This document shows positions 1 to 7,526 of a stretch of DNA of 64,000 nucleotides, one piece after another. A program made the position numbers and the translations under genes. The stretch's first letter is position 1, and each line of letters starts with the position of its first letter. The stretch is from Bacteroidaceae bacterium (GTDB lineage: Bacteria > Bacteroidota > Bacteroidia > Bacteroidales > Bacteroidaceae), in contig JAKSIV010000001.1 of NCBI GenBank assembly GCA_024398635.1, forward strand, positions 62,001 through 126,000. The letters are read 5' to 3'. The notes beneath the pieces were generated by a model. It saw nothing but the letters and a program-made list of their open reading frames with translations. It searched no databases and was not told the DNA's origin.

Positions 1-452
1 AGTGGAACCTCACCTGGAATCTGGTTGCCAACTGCATACAGCTCTACCTCAGGTTCGGTGTGGTTCAGGCTCCCTCTGACCGTATCGAGGCCCGCCGTCT
101 GCGTCAGGAGATCACGGAGGGCTTCATCCTATGGGCTGACGAATACTTCAGCAACGAGAGCCGCATAGGCGTTCAGTTGTCCCGTCGTTCCCTGCAGGAT
201 GCCTATTATGAGGCTGACCCGCAGCAGCGCAAGTACGTCTCTCCCAATGAGTTCAAGAAGCGCTTCAAGAAGTGGTGTCAGTACAAGGGGTATATCTTCA
301 ATCCCCAGATGTACGATAAGCTCTCCGGACAGCCCTTCAAGTTCGATAACGATGGCCGTCCCATCACTGATGACAAGAGTGGCGGTATCGAGTATTTTAC
401 CGTAGGTATGCCGAACGGCACCCAGCAGCCTACACAGGAGCGTCTGTTCTGA
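1..452 (+). CDS. C-terminal part of a phage primase/helicase-like replication protein (5' end outside window)
   Basis: The frame is open from position 3, upstream of the first ATG at 60, so this is the tail end of a longer gene rather than a 130-residue protein. The visible part is a helical, Arg/Glu-rich segment followed by a basic stretch with paired aromatic residues (KKRFKKWCQYKGY), ending in a polar tail. This layout resembles the C-terminal accessory domain of D5/VirE-type phage replication proteins, but no ATPase motif is in view. The next gene begins in its stop codon (TGATG at 450-454), so the two are translationally coupled. The functional class is an inference from layout and position only. 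Confidence 0.5.
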   Translation, partial: WNLTWNLVANCIQLYLRFGVVQAPSDRIEARRLRQEITEGFILWADEYFSNESRIGVQLSRRSLQDAYYEADPQQRKYVSPNEFKKRFKKWCQYKGYIFNPQMYDKLSGQPFKFDNDGRPITDDKSGGIEYFTVGMPNGTQQPTQERLF

Positions 453-625
453 TGGAACCGAATACCTCATGCCCCGGTGATTGCACCACCTGCTACTGGT
501 GCCAGCCTGCCTGCCTCTTCGGAGTGCGCCGTCTGGAGTGCTGGCTGCCTCCCTGCGACCATCCCCAGGAGATTGTACCAGGCAAGCGTTGCATCTATCA
601 CACGCCTCTGCCTCACATTGTATAG
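452..625 (+). CDS. Small cysteine-rich protein, probable metal binder
   Basis: 57 codons starting in the stop codon of the preceding gene (TGATG) and ending at TAG 623-625. Eight cysteines sit at residues 7, 11, 14, 17, 21, 30, 35 and 47, several with CxxC spacing (C11-C14-C17), suggesting one or two bound zinc ions or an iron-sulfur cluster. There is no signal peptide, so it should be cytoplasmic. The tight coupling to the upstream gene is the main evidence that it is translated. I do not recognise a family. It lies in the early cluster and may assist replication or regulation. Confidence 0.6.
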   Translation: MEPNTSCPGDCTTCYWCQPACLFGVRRLECWLPPCDHPQEIVPGKRCIYHTPLPHIV

Positions 626-682
626 CGTTATACTCATTTAATTAACTTATAACTCACTTTATTAACTTACAATTCAATTATT

Positions 683-1144
683 ATGAGCACAAACATTACT
701 GAACGCATCAAGACATTCGACGATGCGCTTGCCGCTCTCCCTGCAGAGCATCCGATGGTCCGCAACTGGACCGCTATGCGCGGCCTTGAGGACAAGTTCT
801 CACCTAACTTGGCAGCCTATGCTAAGTTGTGTATCATTGTTGCAGCCCTGAATGAGGACTGGGAACTCCATTGGGGTTCAGACCAGGTGTATTACTATCC
901 CTGGTTCTACATCTATTCCAAGGCTGAAGTGGAGACCATGATGCAGGACCGCAAGGATAAGCTGGTGCTGCTTGGCGGTAATGCGGGCGACGGCTCGTAC
1001 TGCGGTCTCGGTTTCGACAGCTCGGACATCGCCTGGTCGAGTGCGGATGCGGGCGTTGGCTCTCGCCTTGCATTTCGGTCATCAGGGCTGGCCAGGTATT
1101 GCGCTGAGCAGTTCCTTGATATCTGGGCTCAATATATCTCTTGA
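683..1144 (+). CDS. DGR target protein 2 (remote variable protein, C-type-lectin-like C-terminus)
   Basis: 153 residues. The N-terminal ~90 residues are helical and end in an aromatic stretch (YYYPWFYIYSK). Residues 94-129 are encoded by a copy of the DGR repeat (960-1067) containing the typical LVLLGG...GSYCGLG frame, followed by a 25-residue tail (GSRLAFRSS... DIWAQYIS) rich in the hydrophobic residues that close a lectin-like fold. From family knowledge, short proteins with this plan are common in Bacteroides phages and variable surface loops bind ligands. It sits in the early cluster, 32 kb from the template, and not in the tail module. Its partner is unknown; a second adhesin, an anti-receptor or an intracellular diversified binder are all possible. 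A 57-bp AT-rich gap precedes the ATG. Confidence 0.85.
   Translation: MSTNITERIKTFDDALAALPAEHPMVRNWTAMRGLEDKFSPNLAAYAKLCIIVAALNEDWELHWGSDQVYYYPWFYIYSKAEVETMMQDRKDKLVLLGGNAGDGSYCGLGFDSSDIAWSSADAGVGSRLAFRSSGLARYCAEQFLDIWAQYIS
960..1067 (+). repeat. DGR variable repeat VR2
   Basis: 108 bp aligned without gaps to the template repeat at 33437-33544. Fourteen positions differ. Thirteen are template A replaced by G, T or C (for example AAC to GGC, AAC to TAC, AAT to GAT). One is T to A in a GTC codon. The first 20 bp and the last 12 bp are identical to the template, and the copy is continued by CTTGCAT, as in VR1 but not in the template. Confidence 0.97.
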
Positions 1145-1145
1145 C

Positions 1146-1382
1146 ATGTACAAGTACGCCCTTGAGATAACGTCTTACGACCAGGGGTTCGGCGGCCGCC
1201 TGCTTCACCGCTGGCTGCTGCGTAACACGTTCCTCCTCTACAGCCGGCTGGCGCCTGACGCCAGCTCCATGCTGTATTATGTCAAGTGCACTCCGGAGGC
1301 CCTGCGTCATATCATGTTTATCTTCGAGGAGTGTGACGTTTGTTTTGCAATGACCGTCCGCAAGGCACGGATCCAGAACTGA
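1146..1382 (+). CDS. Hypothetical phage protein, 78 residues
   Basis: Starts two bases after the TGA of the DGR target gene (1142-1144), so the two are probably co-translated. The protein has mixed aromatic and basic content with two cysteines near the C-terminus and no membrane segment or signal. I do not recognise a family. Because DGR target proteins often have a small neighbour that helps folding or display, a role as partner of the variable protein is possible, but this is only positional inference. The start at 1146 was chosen because upstream in-frame ATGs lie inside the variable repeat of the preceding gene. Confidence 0.6.
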   Translation: MYKYALEITSYDQGFGGRLLHRWLLRNTFLLYSRLAPDASSMLYYVKCTPEALRHIMFIFEECDVCFAMTVRKARIQN

Positions 1383-1386
1383 CGTT

Positions 1387-1758
1387 ATGGCTAATATTGA
1401 CTTCAGGCAATGGGCCTGCAACACTCCGGGCGACCTCACACCGTTCATCAAGTATGACAAGGCGCGGTATATCGACTTTGTGGCTGAGTTCAACCGCCGT
1501 GTCGATGATCTGCGCCCGGGTGAGGTCCTGTCGGTGTACAGCTATCCTCCGGTGCAGTACAAGCTCTTCGTGAAGCTTGCCACCATGCACTGCTTCATCT
1601 CCGGAATGACATCCTATCAGAACTGCCATGACTGCAAGTTTGAGATGACCGATGACTATTCCGGCATCCGCAAGGTTTCCAACGGCACCCAGCGCGGTCT
1701 CAAGCGTGACGATGCCGTTGTTGCTCCTGACCTTAACCTCTTCCGTCATGACGAATAG
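1387..1758 (+). CDS. Hypothetical phage protein, 123 residues
   Basis: Begins four bases after the preceding stop and overlaps the next gene by 11 bp. It is a soluble protein with an N-terminal RQW...TPFIKYDK segment, a middle CxxC-like pair (residues ~80-83, NCHDC) and a charged C-terminus. No known domain was recognised. Tight packing with 1146-1382 and 1748-2071 marks it as part of the same early transcript. Confidence 0.65.
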   Translation: MANIDFRQWACNTPGDLTPFIKYDKARYIDFVAEFNRRVDDLRPGEVLSVYSYPPVQYKLFVKLATMHCFISGMTSYQNCHDCKFEMTDDYSGIRKVSNGTQRGLKRDDAVVAPDLNLFRHDE

Positions 1759-2071
1759 GCTCATACATCTCGTAGTCGCTCCTGATGAGCGGCAACGTCT
1801 CCAGATGGTGGAGACCTTGGCCGTGCGTAACGGCTTCGCCCTGACCCGCTCTGATGCCCGTAAGATAATACGCGCGTCTCTGGATGAGCAGGTTCTCTCT
1901 GAGGATCCCTGGTTCGTCATGGCGGCCACTGTTCATCCCCGCGTGTCATCCCGGGTATATACCCATTTGTTCAGAATCGCACTCTCCGGGCGATTTGTTC
2001 TCCTTGGTGTCTCGCGCGTGCCGCGTGATATGGACTTTATGTTTGATATCATAACCCCGGCCGACATCTGA
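1748..2071 (+). CDS. Hypothetical phage protein, 107 residues
   Basis: The start at 1748 overlaps the end of the preceding gene (stop 1756-1758), a typical coupled arrangement; the longer open frame upstream only shadows that gene. Basic, predicted mixed alpha/beta, ending in an MDFMFDI segment. Not recognised. It is the last gene of the early cluster; after it comes a terminator (2217-2260) and the non-coding GTAC-rich block. Confidence 0.6.
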   Translation: MTNRLIHLVVAPDERQRLQMVETLAVRNGFALTRSDARKIIRASLDEQVLSEDPWFVMAATVHPRVSSRVYTHLFRIALSGRFVLLGVSRVPRDMDFMFDIITPADI

Positions 2072-2113
2072 GTTTCCCCCTTAACCCCCTTCAGTAGTTA
2101 TTCTACAAAATCG

Positions 2114-2528
2114 GTACAGCTGTACGGAGCAAGAATCCGGAAGCTGGAGGGGGAGGGGCCGCGGCCGTGATCAGGACTCCTGGTACCGGTATTTGAGCAG
2201 CTGCTGTAGAATTTGGTATACCGCGTTGAATTTCAGCGCGGTATATATTTTATTATTTCTTTTAATTTTCTCTTTATAAAGTACCCTATCCAAAAAATCC
2301 GTAAAAAAGAGTACAATAGTACGAAAATCGCGCAACGGACTTATTAACAAGTTATTAACACCGTACTCTTTTCGTACACTTTCGTACTGTTTGTACTAAT
2401 GGCCTAAAAAAGACATTTAGTACGCAAGTGTGCAGAACAGTACAGATTTTCAGCTACTTAACTCGCTGATTTTCATGTAATCTGTGCGAATACCCGTACT
2501 GTTGTACTCTTGCACACTTTTTCTGTAC
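2114..2528. promoter_or_regulatory. GTAC-rich non-coding block (candidate origin or multi-site operator)
   Basis: Fifteen GTAC tetranucleotides occur in 415 bp where about 1.6 would be expected by chance: at 2114, 2122, 2183, 2281, 2311, 2319, 2363, 2374, 2384, 2393, 2420, 2440, 2496, 2504 and 2525. Three pairs have the exact form GTAC-N4-GTAC (2114-2125, 2311-2322, 2496-2507), the first being a perfect palindrome. The block is AT-rich, without genes, and lies between the early cluster and the structural genes. Another spaced pair is near the integrase (38725-38739). It could bind a phage regulator or replication initiator many times. Confidence 0.6.
2217..2260 (+). terminator. Intrinsic terminator of the early cluster
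   Basis: Nine-base-pair stem TATACCGCG / CGCGGTATA (2217-2225 and 2237-2245) with an 11-base loop, followed by a long T-rich tract. It lies 145 bp after the last early gene (stop 2071). Confidence 0.75.
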
Positions 2529-2532
2529 AGAT

Positions 2533-2560
2533 ATCAACAGGGTAAGTCTCATCTGTTGAT
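2533..2560. promoter_or_regulatory. Inverted repeat ATCAACAG-N12-CTGTTGAT
   Basis: Perfect 8-bp arms at 2533-2540 and 2553-2560, directly after the last GTAC site and 90 bp upstream of the next gene. The centre-to-centre spacing of about 20 bp fits a dimeric regulator. The rest of 2561-2651 is AT-rich with no other structure seen. Confidence 0.4.
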
Positions 2561-2651
2561 TATAATTTGGTTTCGGGCTCTATTTTTGGGCTTAAAAATT
2601 TGGATAAGTCTTTTATTATTTGTAACTTACGTGATTATTTGAAGCTGAAAA

Positions 2652-3128
2652 ATGATAACTTTAAGGTTCAACATCAGACCCTATCTGGCCGAGTACATGA
2701 GTATCCGGTACAGCTGGCCTGAGCGCTCAAGTGTCAAGATCCCTCCCAGTACTGATTTATACTATCTGATGATAGACCTCCTCTCCAGGAGACCTCCCAC
2801 TGCAGGTCGTGACATAGGTAACATCGAGTTCCAGTTGCCTCACCGTTCTGCCGGCAAGCGTACTGAGACATTCAACCATCTCTCCAGCCGCAACCAGCGT
2901 AAGATAGAGAGGGCCATCTACGTCATGCACTGGACTGAGTTCCATATGTTCTGCGAGTACCAGATGCACGTCCGTGGCGAAAGCCTCATCATGTCGGTGC
3001 TGCTCTTCAAGAGCAAGTACAATATAGAGTCGCTTTCTCAGGACGCATACATCAAGAACTACCAGCGCTGGAGGGAGAAGCAGCAGGTATGCCGTAGGAT
3101 CTACAAGAACAACCCTCACTTTTATTGA
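2652..3128 (+). CDS. Conserved hypothetical phage protein, 158 residues
   Basis: Basic, helical protein (N-terminal RFNIRPYLAEY, C-terminal YQRWREKQQVCRR). Proteins with this plan recur in Bacteroides prophages just ahead of the structural module, but I know no function. No membrane segment. It is the first gene after the GTAC block, so its expression should reflect whatever controls that block. Possible roles are a transcription activator of late genes or a DNA-binding protein; neither is shown by a motif. Confidence 0.65.
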   Translation: MITLRFNIRPYLAEYMSIRYSWPERSSVKIPPSTDLYYLMIDLLSRRPPTAGRDIGNIEFQLPHRSAGKRTETFNHLSSRNQRKIERAIYVMHWTEFHMFCEYQMHVRGESLIMSVLLFKSKYNIESLSQDAYIKNYQRWREKQQVCRRIYKNNPHFY

Positions 3129-3161
3129 AAATATTTCTGCATTTTTTTGAACTCTTTGTCT

Positions 3162-3620
3162 ATGGAAACGAATCAATCAACTCAAAACTCACAGCTTGGC
3201 GGCATAGTCGAAGCCCGTCTGGTACCGATCCGGCTTGTCGGCTGGTTTATGAAGGTCGGCAGTCGCGCCTTGGTCAGTGTTATCTCTCCTGATTCCTGGT
3301 TACCTCTCCAGCTTGTCAGCCAGAAGAGTCAGGCCGAAGAGTCTGATGATAATGAGAACGGGTTCCTTGTTACCACCTACAGGCTCACCATTCCGCTGCA
3401 CAAGCAGTCTGCGAATAACTTCTACCTGTTGAGAGACTATCTCAATCGAGGATGCCTCATCAAGCTTAGATACGCATCCGGTATCTCCATGGTGTACGGA
3501 TCCAGGCGTCATCCTCTCACCGGTACCATACGCAGCGTGTCTGGTACCAGACACTCGGACCTCTCTCATGACGTCATAGAGGTCTCCGCTCCAGGCGAAG
3601 GATTGCTCGTTGGAGGTTGA
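3162..3620 (+). CDS. Hypothetical phage protein, probably structural
   Basis: 152 residues from the ATG at 3162 (an upstream in-frame ATG at 3147 has no better spacing). Beta-rich sequence with alternating hydrophobics (ARLVPIRLVGWFMKVG), no signal. It sits immediately upstream of the protease/capsid pair, and its stop (3618-3620) is followed within one base by a phage-type promoter box (3622). Family not recognised; position suggests a virion or head-assembly protein. Confidence 0.55.
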   Translation: METNQSTQNSQLGGIVEARLVPIRLVGWFMKVGSRALVSVISPDSWLPLQLVSQKSQAEESDDNENGFLVTTYRLTIPLHKQSANNFYLLRDYLNRGCLIKLRYASGISMVYGSRRHPLTGTIRSVSGTRHSDLSHDVIEVSAPGEGLLVGG

Positions 3621-3621
3621 T

Positions 3622-3656
3622 GTCCTTGACTATTAACACTTCTATCCTCATTTTTG
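3622..3656 (+). promoter_or_regulatory. Phage-type promoter, copy 1 (GTCCTT-N21-CATTTTTG)
   Basis: GTCCTT at 3622-3627 and CATTTTTG at 3649-3656, 22 bp ahead of the protease start at 3678. Spacing is identical to four other copies in this prophage (11457, 16451, 26840, 37841). The second box resembles the Bacteroidales -7 box TAnnTTTG with its first base changed. Confidence 0.6.
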
Positions 3657-3677
3657 CCCATATCAAATTTGAACGAT

Positions 3678-4658
3678 ATGGGCAAGAAAGTAGATAAGAG
3701 GTTTATCCTCACCGATGATTCCATCAACAGCTACGGATTCCGAGTACTCACATCCGGTATCAACCTGGACAGGTTCCGCAAGAACCCTATACTTCTTTGG
3801 ATGCACCTGCGCGATGAAGGATCTCCGGAGTGGTGTGATTACAAGCCTATAGGCCACTGGGAGGATATCGTCTATGATGAGAAGGCTGGTACTCTCTCTG
3901 CAGTACCTTACTTTGACTTGACCGATGACCTGAGTAAGCAGATCTGCGCCAAGGTTGAGGAGGGCACCATCAACGCCACCAGCATAGGTTTCCGCATCAT
4001 CGAGACCTCTGAGGATAAGCAGTACCTGCTTCCCGGTCAGACCCGTGCCACCGTCACCAAGAGTGAGATCATGGAATGCTCCCTGGTTGACATACCGGCC
4101 AATGCCAATGCAGTACGTCTCTATGACAGCAAGGGCAAGGTCAACCTCTCCATATCCGATGCTCTTTTGGAAACTATTCCTTTACTTAAAAACAATACGC
4201 CGATGAAACTTAAATCAACATGGTTGGCTATCCTGGCATTCCTGGGTATAGCCAAGGAGAAAGCTGAGGAGACAGAACTGTCTGCCGAGCAGCTTGAATC
4301 TATCAACGGTGAGATGGCCAGTCTGAAGGACCAGCTGGCAGCGAAGGAGACTGAGATAACCAACCTGAAGACCCAGCATCAGTCTGAGCTCTCCAACCGT
4401 GACTCTCAGATCCAGACTCTCACCACCGAGAAGAACAACCTGGAGTCACAGGTGAATACTCTCACCACTGAGAAGACCAACCTGGAGTCTCAGGTCACCG
4501 CTCTCAAGGGTGCTCCTGCAGGAGGTAGCGCCATCTCTCCCAAGAATGATCCCGATCACCAGGAGCTCTCAGACATCGAACGTCTTGAGAAGCAGCTGGA
4601 GGAGGGTAAGCTCACTTACTCGCAGTTTGCCGAGCAGGCCAAGAAACTTGGCTTCTGA
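3678..4658 (+). CDS. Prohead protease fused to a scaffold-like coiled coil
   Basis: 326 residues from ATG 3678. Residues ~5-165 have the layout of an HK97-type prohead protease: a domain that begins by allowing small 'mutations' in sequence (FRVLTSGINLDRF), a conserved W-M-H segment (LLWMHLRDE) holding the likely catalytic His, and ATSIGFR with the likely Ser, then ECSLVDIPANANA. Residues ~190-270 form a heptad-rich coiled coil (ETEITNLKTQ..., two near-repeats of LTTEKxNLESQV), typical of scaffolding proteins. The fusion fits self-cleaving protease-scaffolds. It is directly upstream of the capsid gene, as expected for head maturation. Confidence 0.85.
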   Translation: MGKKVDKRFILTDDSINSYGFRVLTSGINLDRFRKNPILLWMHLRDEGSPEWCDYKPIGHWEDIVYDEKAGTLSAVPYFDLTDDLSKQICAKVEEGTINATSIGFRIIETSEDKQYLLPGQTRATVTKSEIMECSLVDIPANANAVRLYDSKGKVNLSISDALLETIPLLKNNTPMKLKSTWLAILAFLGIAKEKAEETELSAEQLESINGEMASLKDQLAAKETEITNLKTQHQSELSNRDSQIQTLTTEKNNLESQVNTLTTEKTNLESQVTALKGAPAGGSAISPKNDPDHQELSDIERLEKQLEEGKLTYSQFAEQAKKLGF

Positions 4659-4689
4659 TTCAGATTATTAACAGTTAAATTCTACGACA

Positions 4690-6057
4690 ATGTCAGATCC
4701 TATTCAAAAGCCGATTGATGTCAGTGGTCTTCAGATTACTGCCAAGAAATTCGACAAGACCTTGCGTATGCTTCCCGCGTTCATGCTGGAAGATGCCATA
4801 CGTTCATTGCGTCTCAACGTGCAGCGCGTTCCCATCAAGAATGTGCTGACACACCAGCGCCGTAGGGCAGGTGGCACCCATGCCTATGCTCCCGGCAACG
4901 AGATCACCAACTTCAACAACATCATCAGCTATGAGCACTCAGAGCTGATGGTCCATGAGACCGTGTTCAACACCAAGGATAACATACACAACTACGACAA
5001 CGTGGATGTGCAGTACCTTGGCGGCAAGCCCGTCGATGATGTCGAGAAGCGTCATCCTATGGAGTTCCAGGTCCTCAAGGCCATGGTTAAGTCCCACGCT
5101 GAGGATATCATGTTCGCGCTGTTCCCTGCAGCACGTCAGGACAATGGCTCCAGCCCCGCCACAGCTTTCAATGGTTTCTACACCAACATAGACATCCTGA
5201 TTGCTGACGGTCACTTCTCAGCTGCCCGTGGCAACTATGCACCTACCGGTGCCTTCGAGGCTCCCGTCGACACCAACGACTTCTCTGCCTATGAGAACCT
5301 GGTTGAGTTCATCGGCTCTGCTCATCCCATGCTCAAGAGCCCTATAGGCGGTAACCCCATCCTGTACATCACCGAACTCACCCTGAAGAACGTGCGTGCT
5401 GCCCTGCGTAACAAGCTGGGTAAGATCTATGCCGGTTATCCCACCATGCAGGAGACACTGGAGCATCTGCGCGAGGACGCCCTCTGCCAGACCCTCGAGT
5501 TCGTCACCCATGTTGCTCTCGGTCAGGGTCATCGTGTTATGATGTGTAAGCCCGGTCTCTTTGACTTCGGTTGGAACACCGACGCAGCCTCCAGCTTCGT
5601 ACAGGTGCGTAACATCTACGAGGATCCCAACGAGGTGCAGTTCTGGCTGCAGTCAGCCTATGGTACCCGTCTTCGTGACTGGCACGAGAAGGTCTTCCGT
5701 ATCAACGACCAGACCAACTCAATCCTTGACCTGTCAGGTGACTACTGCCAGACCGGTTCTGTCAAGGTTGACATCACCGGCACCACCGCAGGCCGCTGGT
5801 TCCTGAACGGCAGCGCATCAAAGCGCAGCTCAGGCCAGATGATTCTCGGCCTTGCTCCCGGTAACTACACCATCAAGTTCGATGCTGTAGCTGGATTCAC
5901 CGCTCCTGACGATATCAGCATCACTGTTGAGGCCGGTAAGGACATCAGCAAGTCTGCAGCCTACACCGCAGCAGGTGGCAACGGAGGTGGTGAAGATTTA
6001 GGCGAACAGGGTGGTGAAGATTTAGGCGACCAGGGCGATGAAGGATTGAACCCTTAA
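4690..6057 (+). CDS. Major capsid protein with C-terminal Ig-like decoration domain
   Basis: 455 residues, directly after the protease/scaffold gene. The first ~350 residues have the size and position of an HK97-fold capsid subunit. Residues ~355-430 form a beta-rich module (VKVDITGTTAGRWFLNG, GLAPGNYTIKFDAV, ISITVEAG) typical of Ig-like surface domains. The end is acidic and glycine-rich with a doubled GGEDLG(E/D)QG unit. Such C-terminal domains project from the capsid and often bind glycans. The capsid call rests on order (protease, capsid, terminase) rather than on a specific motif. Confidence 0.8.
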   Translation: MSDPIQKPIDVSGLQITAKKFDKTLRMLPAFMLEDAIRSLRLNVQRVPIKNVLTHQRRRAGGTHAYAPGNEITNFNNIISYEHSELMVHETVFNTKDNIHNYDNVDVQYLGGKPVDDVEKRHPMEFQVLKAMVKSHAEDIMFALFPAARQDNGSSPATAFNGFYTNIDILIADGHFSAARGNYAPTGAFEAPVDTNDFSAYENLVEFIGSAHPMLKSPIGGNPILYITELTLKNVRAALRNKLGKIYAGYPTMQETLEHLREDALCQTLEFVTHVALGQGHRVMMCKPGLFDFGWNTDAASSFVQVRNIYEDPNEVQFWLQSAYGTRLRDWHEKVFRINDQTNSILDLSGDYCQTGSVKVDITGTTAGRWFLNGSASKRSSGQMILGLAPGNYTIKFDAVAGFTAPDDISITVEAGKDISKSAAYTAAGGNGGGEDLGEQGGEDLGDQGDEGLNP

Positions 6058-6081
6058 CGAGACTAATTCACAAGTTTAACC

Positions 6082-6103
6082 GGAGAGTGCTTCGGCACTC
6101 TCC
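6082..6103 (+). terminator. Strong hairpin after the capsid gene
   Basis: Perfect 9-bp stem GGAGAGTGC / GCACTCTCC closed by a TTCG tetraloop. No T tract follows, so it is more likely an mRNA-stabilising or attenuating hairpin that lets the capsid message accumulate over its downstream genes than a full terminator. Confidence 0.6.
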
Positions 6104-6119
6104 TTAACCAATAACAGTT

Positions 6120-6710
6120 ATGTCACAACCTACTTTCAATCCTCTGACCTGGTTACAGGGTCAGAATAACATGGGCGGATATCAGAATTGGGTCGGAATC
6201 ATTCCGCTGGATTTCATATCTTCCATGCCTGAGCTGCCCTCATCACAGACCAGCGATGGTGACTTTGTCACAGCCTCCGGCGCTTTCGTATTTAAGGAAG
6301 AGTCTCAAGGCGTGCCTTACAAGCCTATCTTCATGTACAACACCGAGGAGACTGTCAAGTACTCTTCAGAGTCTGTAGGTGAACGTGACGGCAAGAGTTT
6401 CGAGAATAAGATGGAGTTCTTCCACCCGGGTAACAAGAAGGATGCTCATGCCTTTGCCACCCGTATCAAGAACCGTCCCTGCATCATCGTCTTCGCCGAC
6501 AGCGACGGCAATCAGCAGATCATGGGTTCTAAGTCCCTTCCCGCCTATATCTCTCCGAGTTTTGACGGCGGTCAGAAGCGTGCTGACCAGCGCGGCTTCA
6601 AGTTCGAGGCAGCAGCTGCCTCCAACCAGTCGGCTGTGTTCCTGGAGACTCCTTTCGTCGTTGATCCCCTGGCAGGTACTATCGCCTATGCCCAGGCAGA
6701 TGAAGAATAA
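6120..6710 (+). CDS. Probable tail tube or other major virion protein
   Basis: 196 residues, beta-rich, no signal. It is the second gene of the head region and follows a stabilising hairpin, both typical of abundant virion proteins. Segments such as GDFVTASGAFVFK and PCIIVFADSDGNQ alternate hydrophobic and polar residues as in tube proteins. No diagnostic motif was seen. Alternatives are a head decoration protein or a capsid stabiliser. Confidence 0.45.
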   Translation: MSQPTFNPLTWLQGQNNMGGYQNWVGIIPLDFISSMPELPSSQTSDGDFVTASGAFVFKEESQGVPYKPIFMYNTEETVKYSSESVGERDGKSFENKMEFFHPGNKKDAHAFATRIKNRPCIIVFADSDGNQQIMGSKSLPAYISPSFDGGQKRADQRGFKFEAAAASNQSAVFLETPFVVDPLAGTIAYAQADEE

Positions 6711-6726
6711 CTTAACTGTCTGATTT

Positions 6727-7518
6727 ATGAAGGTTAAGTTAGCTCTTATAGAATGGCTTCAATCCCCTCAGCGCTTATACGCTGAGGGTGTTGAGCTGTT
6801 CGCCCTTCTTGCTCCCAAGGAGATGAAGGACCGTTTCTTGAATTTCTTCAAGGAGATTGAAACCGCATCAGGCACAGACCTGCACCTCACGCTGCTCATC
6901 GATAAGCTCTCACGTATCAACCGTGAGACCTCGAACAACCCGACCCCGTATATGAACATTCTCGAGAAAGAGTTCAAGTTCGGTAAGTCATCTTCCAGGA
7001 CAGCTGCAGCGCCTGCTCCTGACGCTTCCGGTTCCGGCACCGGTTCCGGCTCCGGCTCTGCCGTTACAGACGGCATGCCAGAGAACATCAGCAAGCTCTA
7101 TGCTCGTGTCAAGGAGATTACTCCTCTGTATGCCAAGCTGCATGCAGAACTCACTGCAGTGGAGACCGATGAGGAGCGTAAGGCCATTGCTGAGAAGCTG
7201 GCTGATCTTGATGATGAGCGCCGTCGTGCCTGGGCTAAGATTGATGCCTGGAACAAGGAAGGTAAGGTCACTCTCGATGAGGAACGTCCCAAGTACTCTG
7301 ACAACCCCATGCTCCGCGGCATGCAGCTTGTCAAGAGCATCAAGCGCGTGCGTGACAATATCAACACCGCTAAAGCATCCATCGCCAAGCTGGAGAAGTC
7401 TGATGACCCCAAGAAAGCCGAGAAGCTTGCCAAGGTCAATCAGCGAAAGGTTCTCCTTGAGAAGGATCTTGATGAGCTGCTGAAGGAGAAAGCTGAAGTG
7501 GAGGCTTCCCAGTCCTGA
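6727..7518 (+). CDS. Hypothetical phage protein with C-terminal coiled coil
   Basis: 263 residues. An N-terminal helical domain (residues 1-90) is followed by a low-complexity Gly/Ser linker (~93-110) and a long charged coiled coil up to the C-terminus (KAIAEKLADLDDERRRAW, LLEKDLDELLKEKAEVE). I do not recognise a family. Its place between the probable tube gene and the terminase genes suggests an assembly factor or chaperone. Confidence 0.65.
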   Translation: MKVKLALIEWLQSPQRLYAEGVELFALLAPKEMKDRFLNFFKEIETASGTDLHLTLLIDKLSRINRETSNNPTPYMNILEKEFKFGKSSSRTAAAPAPDASGSGTGSGSGSAVTDGMPENISKLYARVKEITPLYAKLHAELTAVETDEERKAIAEKLADLDDERRRAWAKIDAWNKEGKVTLDEERPKYSDNPMLRGMQLVKSIKRVRDNINTAKASIAKLEKSDDPKKAEKLAKVNQRKVLLEKDLDELLKEKAEVEASQS

Positions 7519-7526
7519 CTCTCTTT

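Noticed and set aside
6082-6103. Full intrinsic terminator after the capsid gene
   Set aside because: Stem is perfect, but no T tract follows and the next genes lack their own promoter, so read-through is expected.
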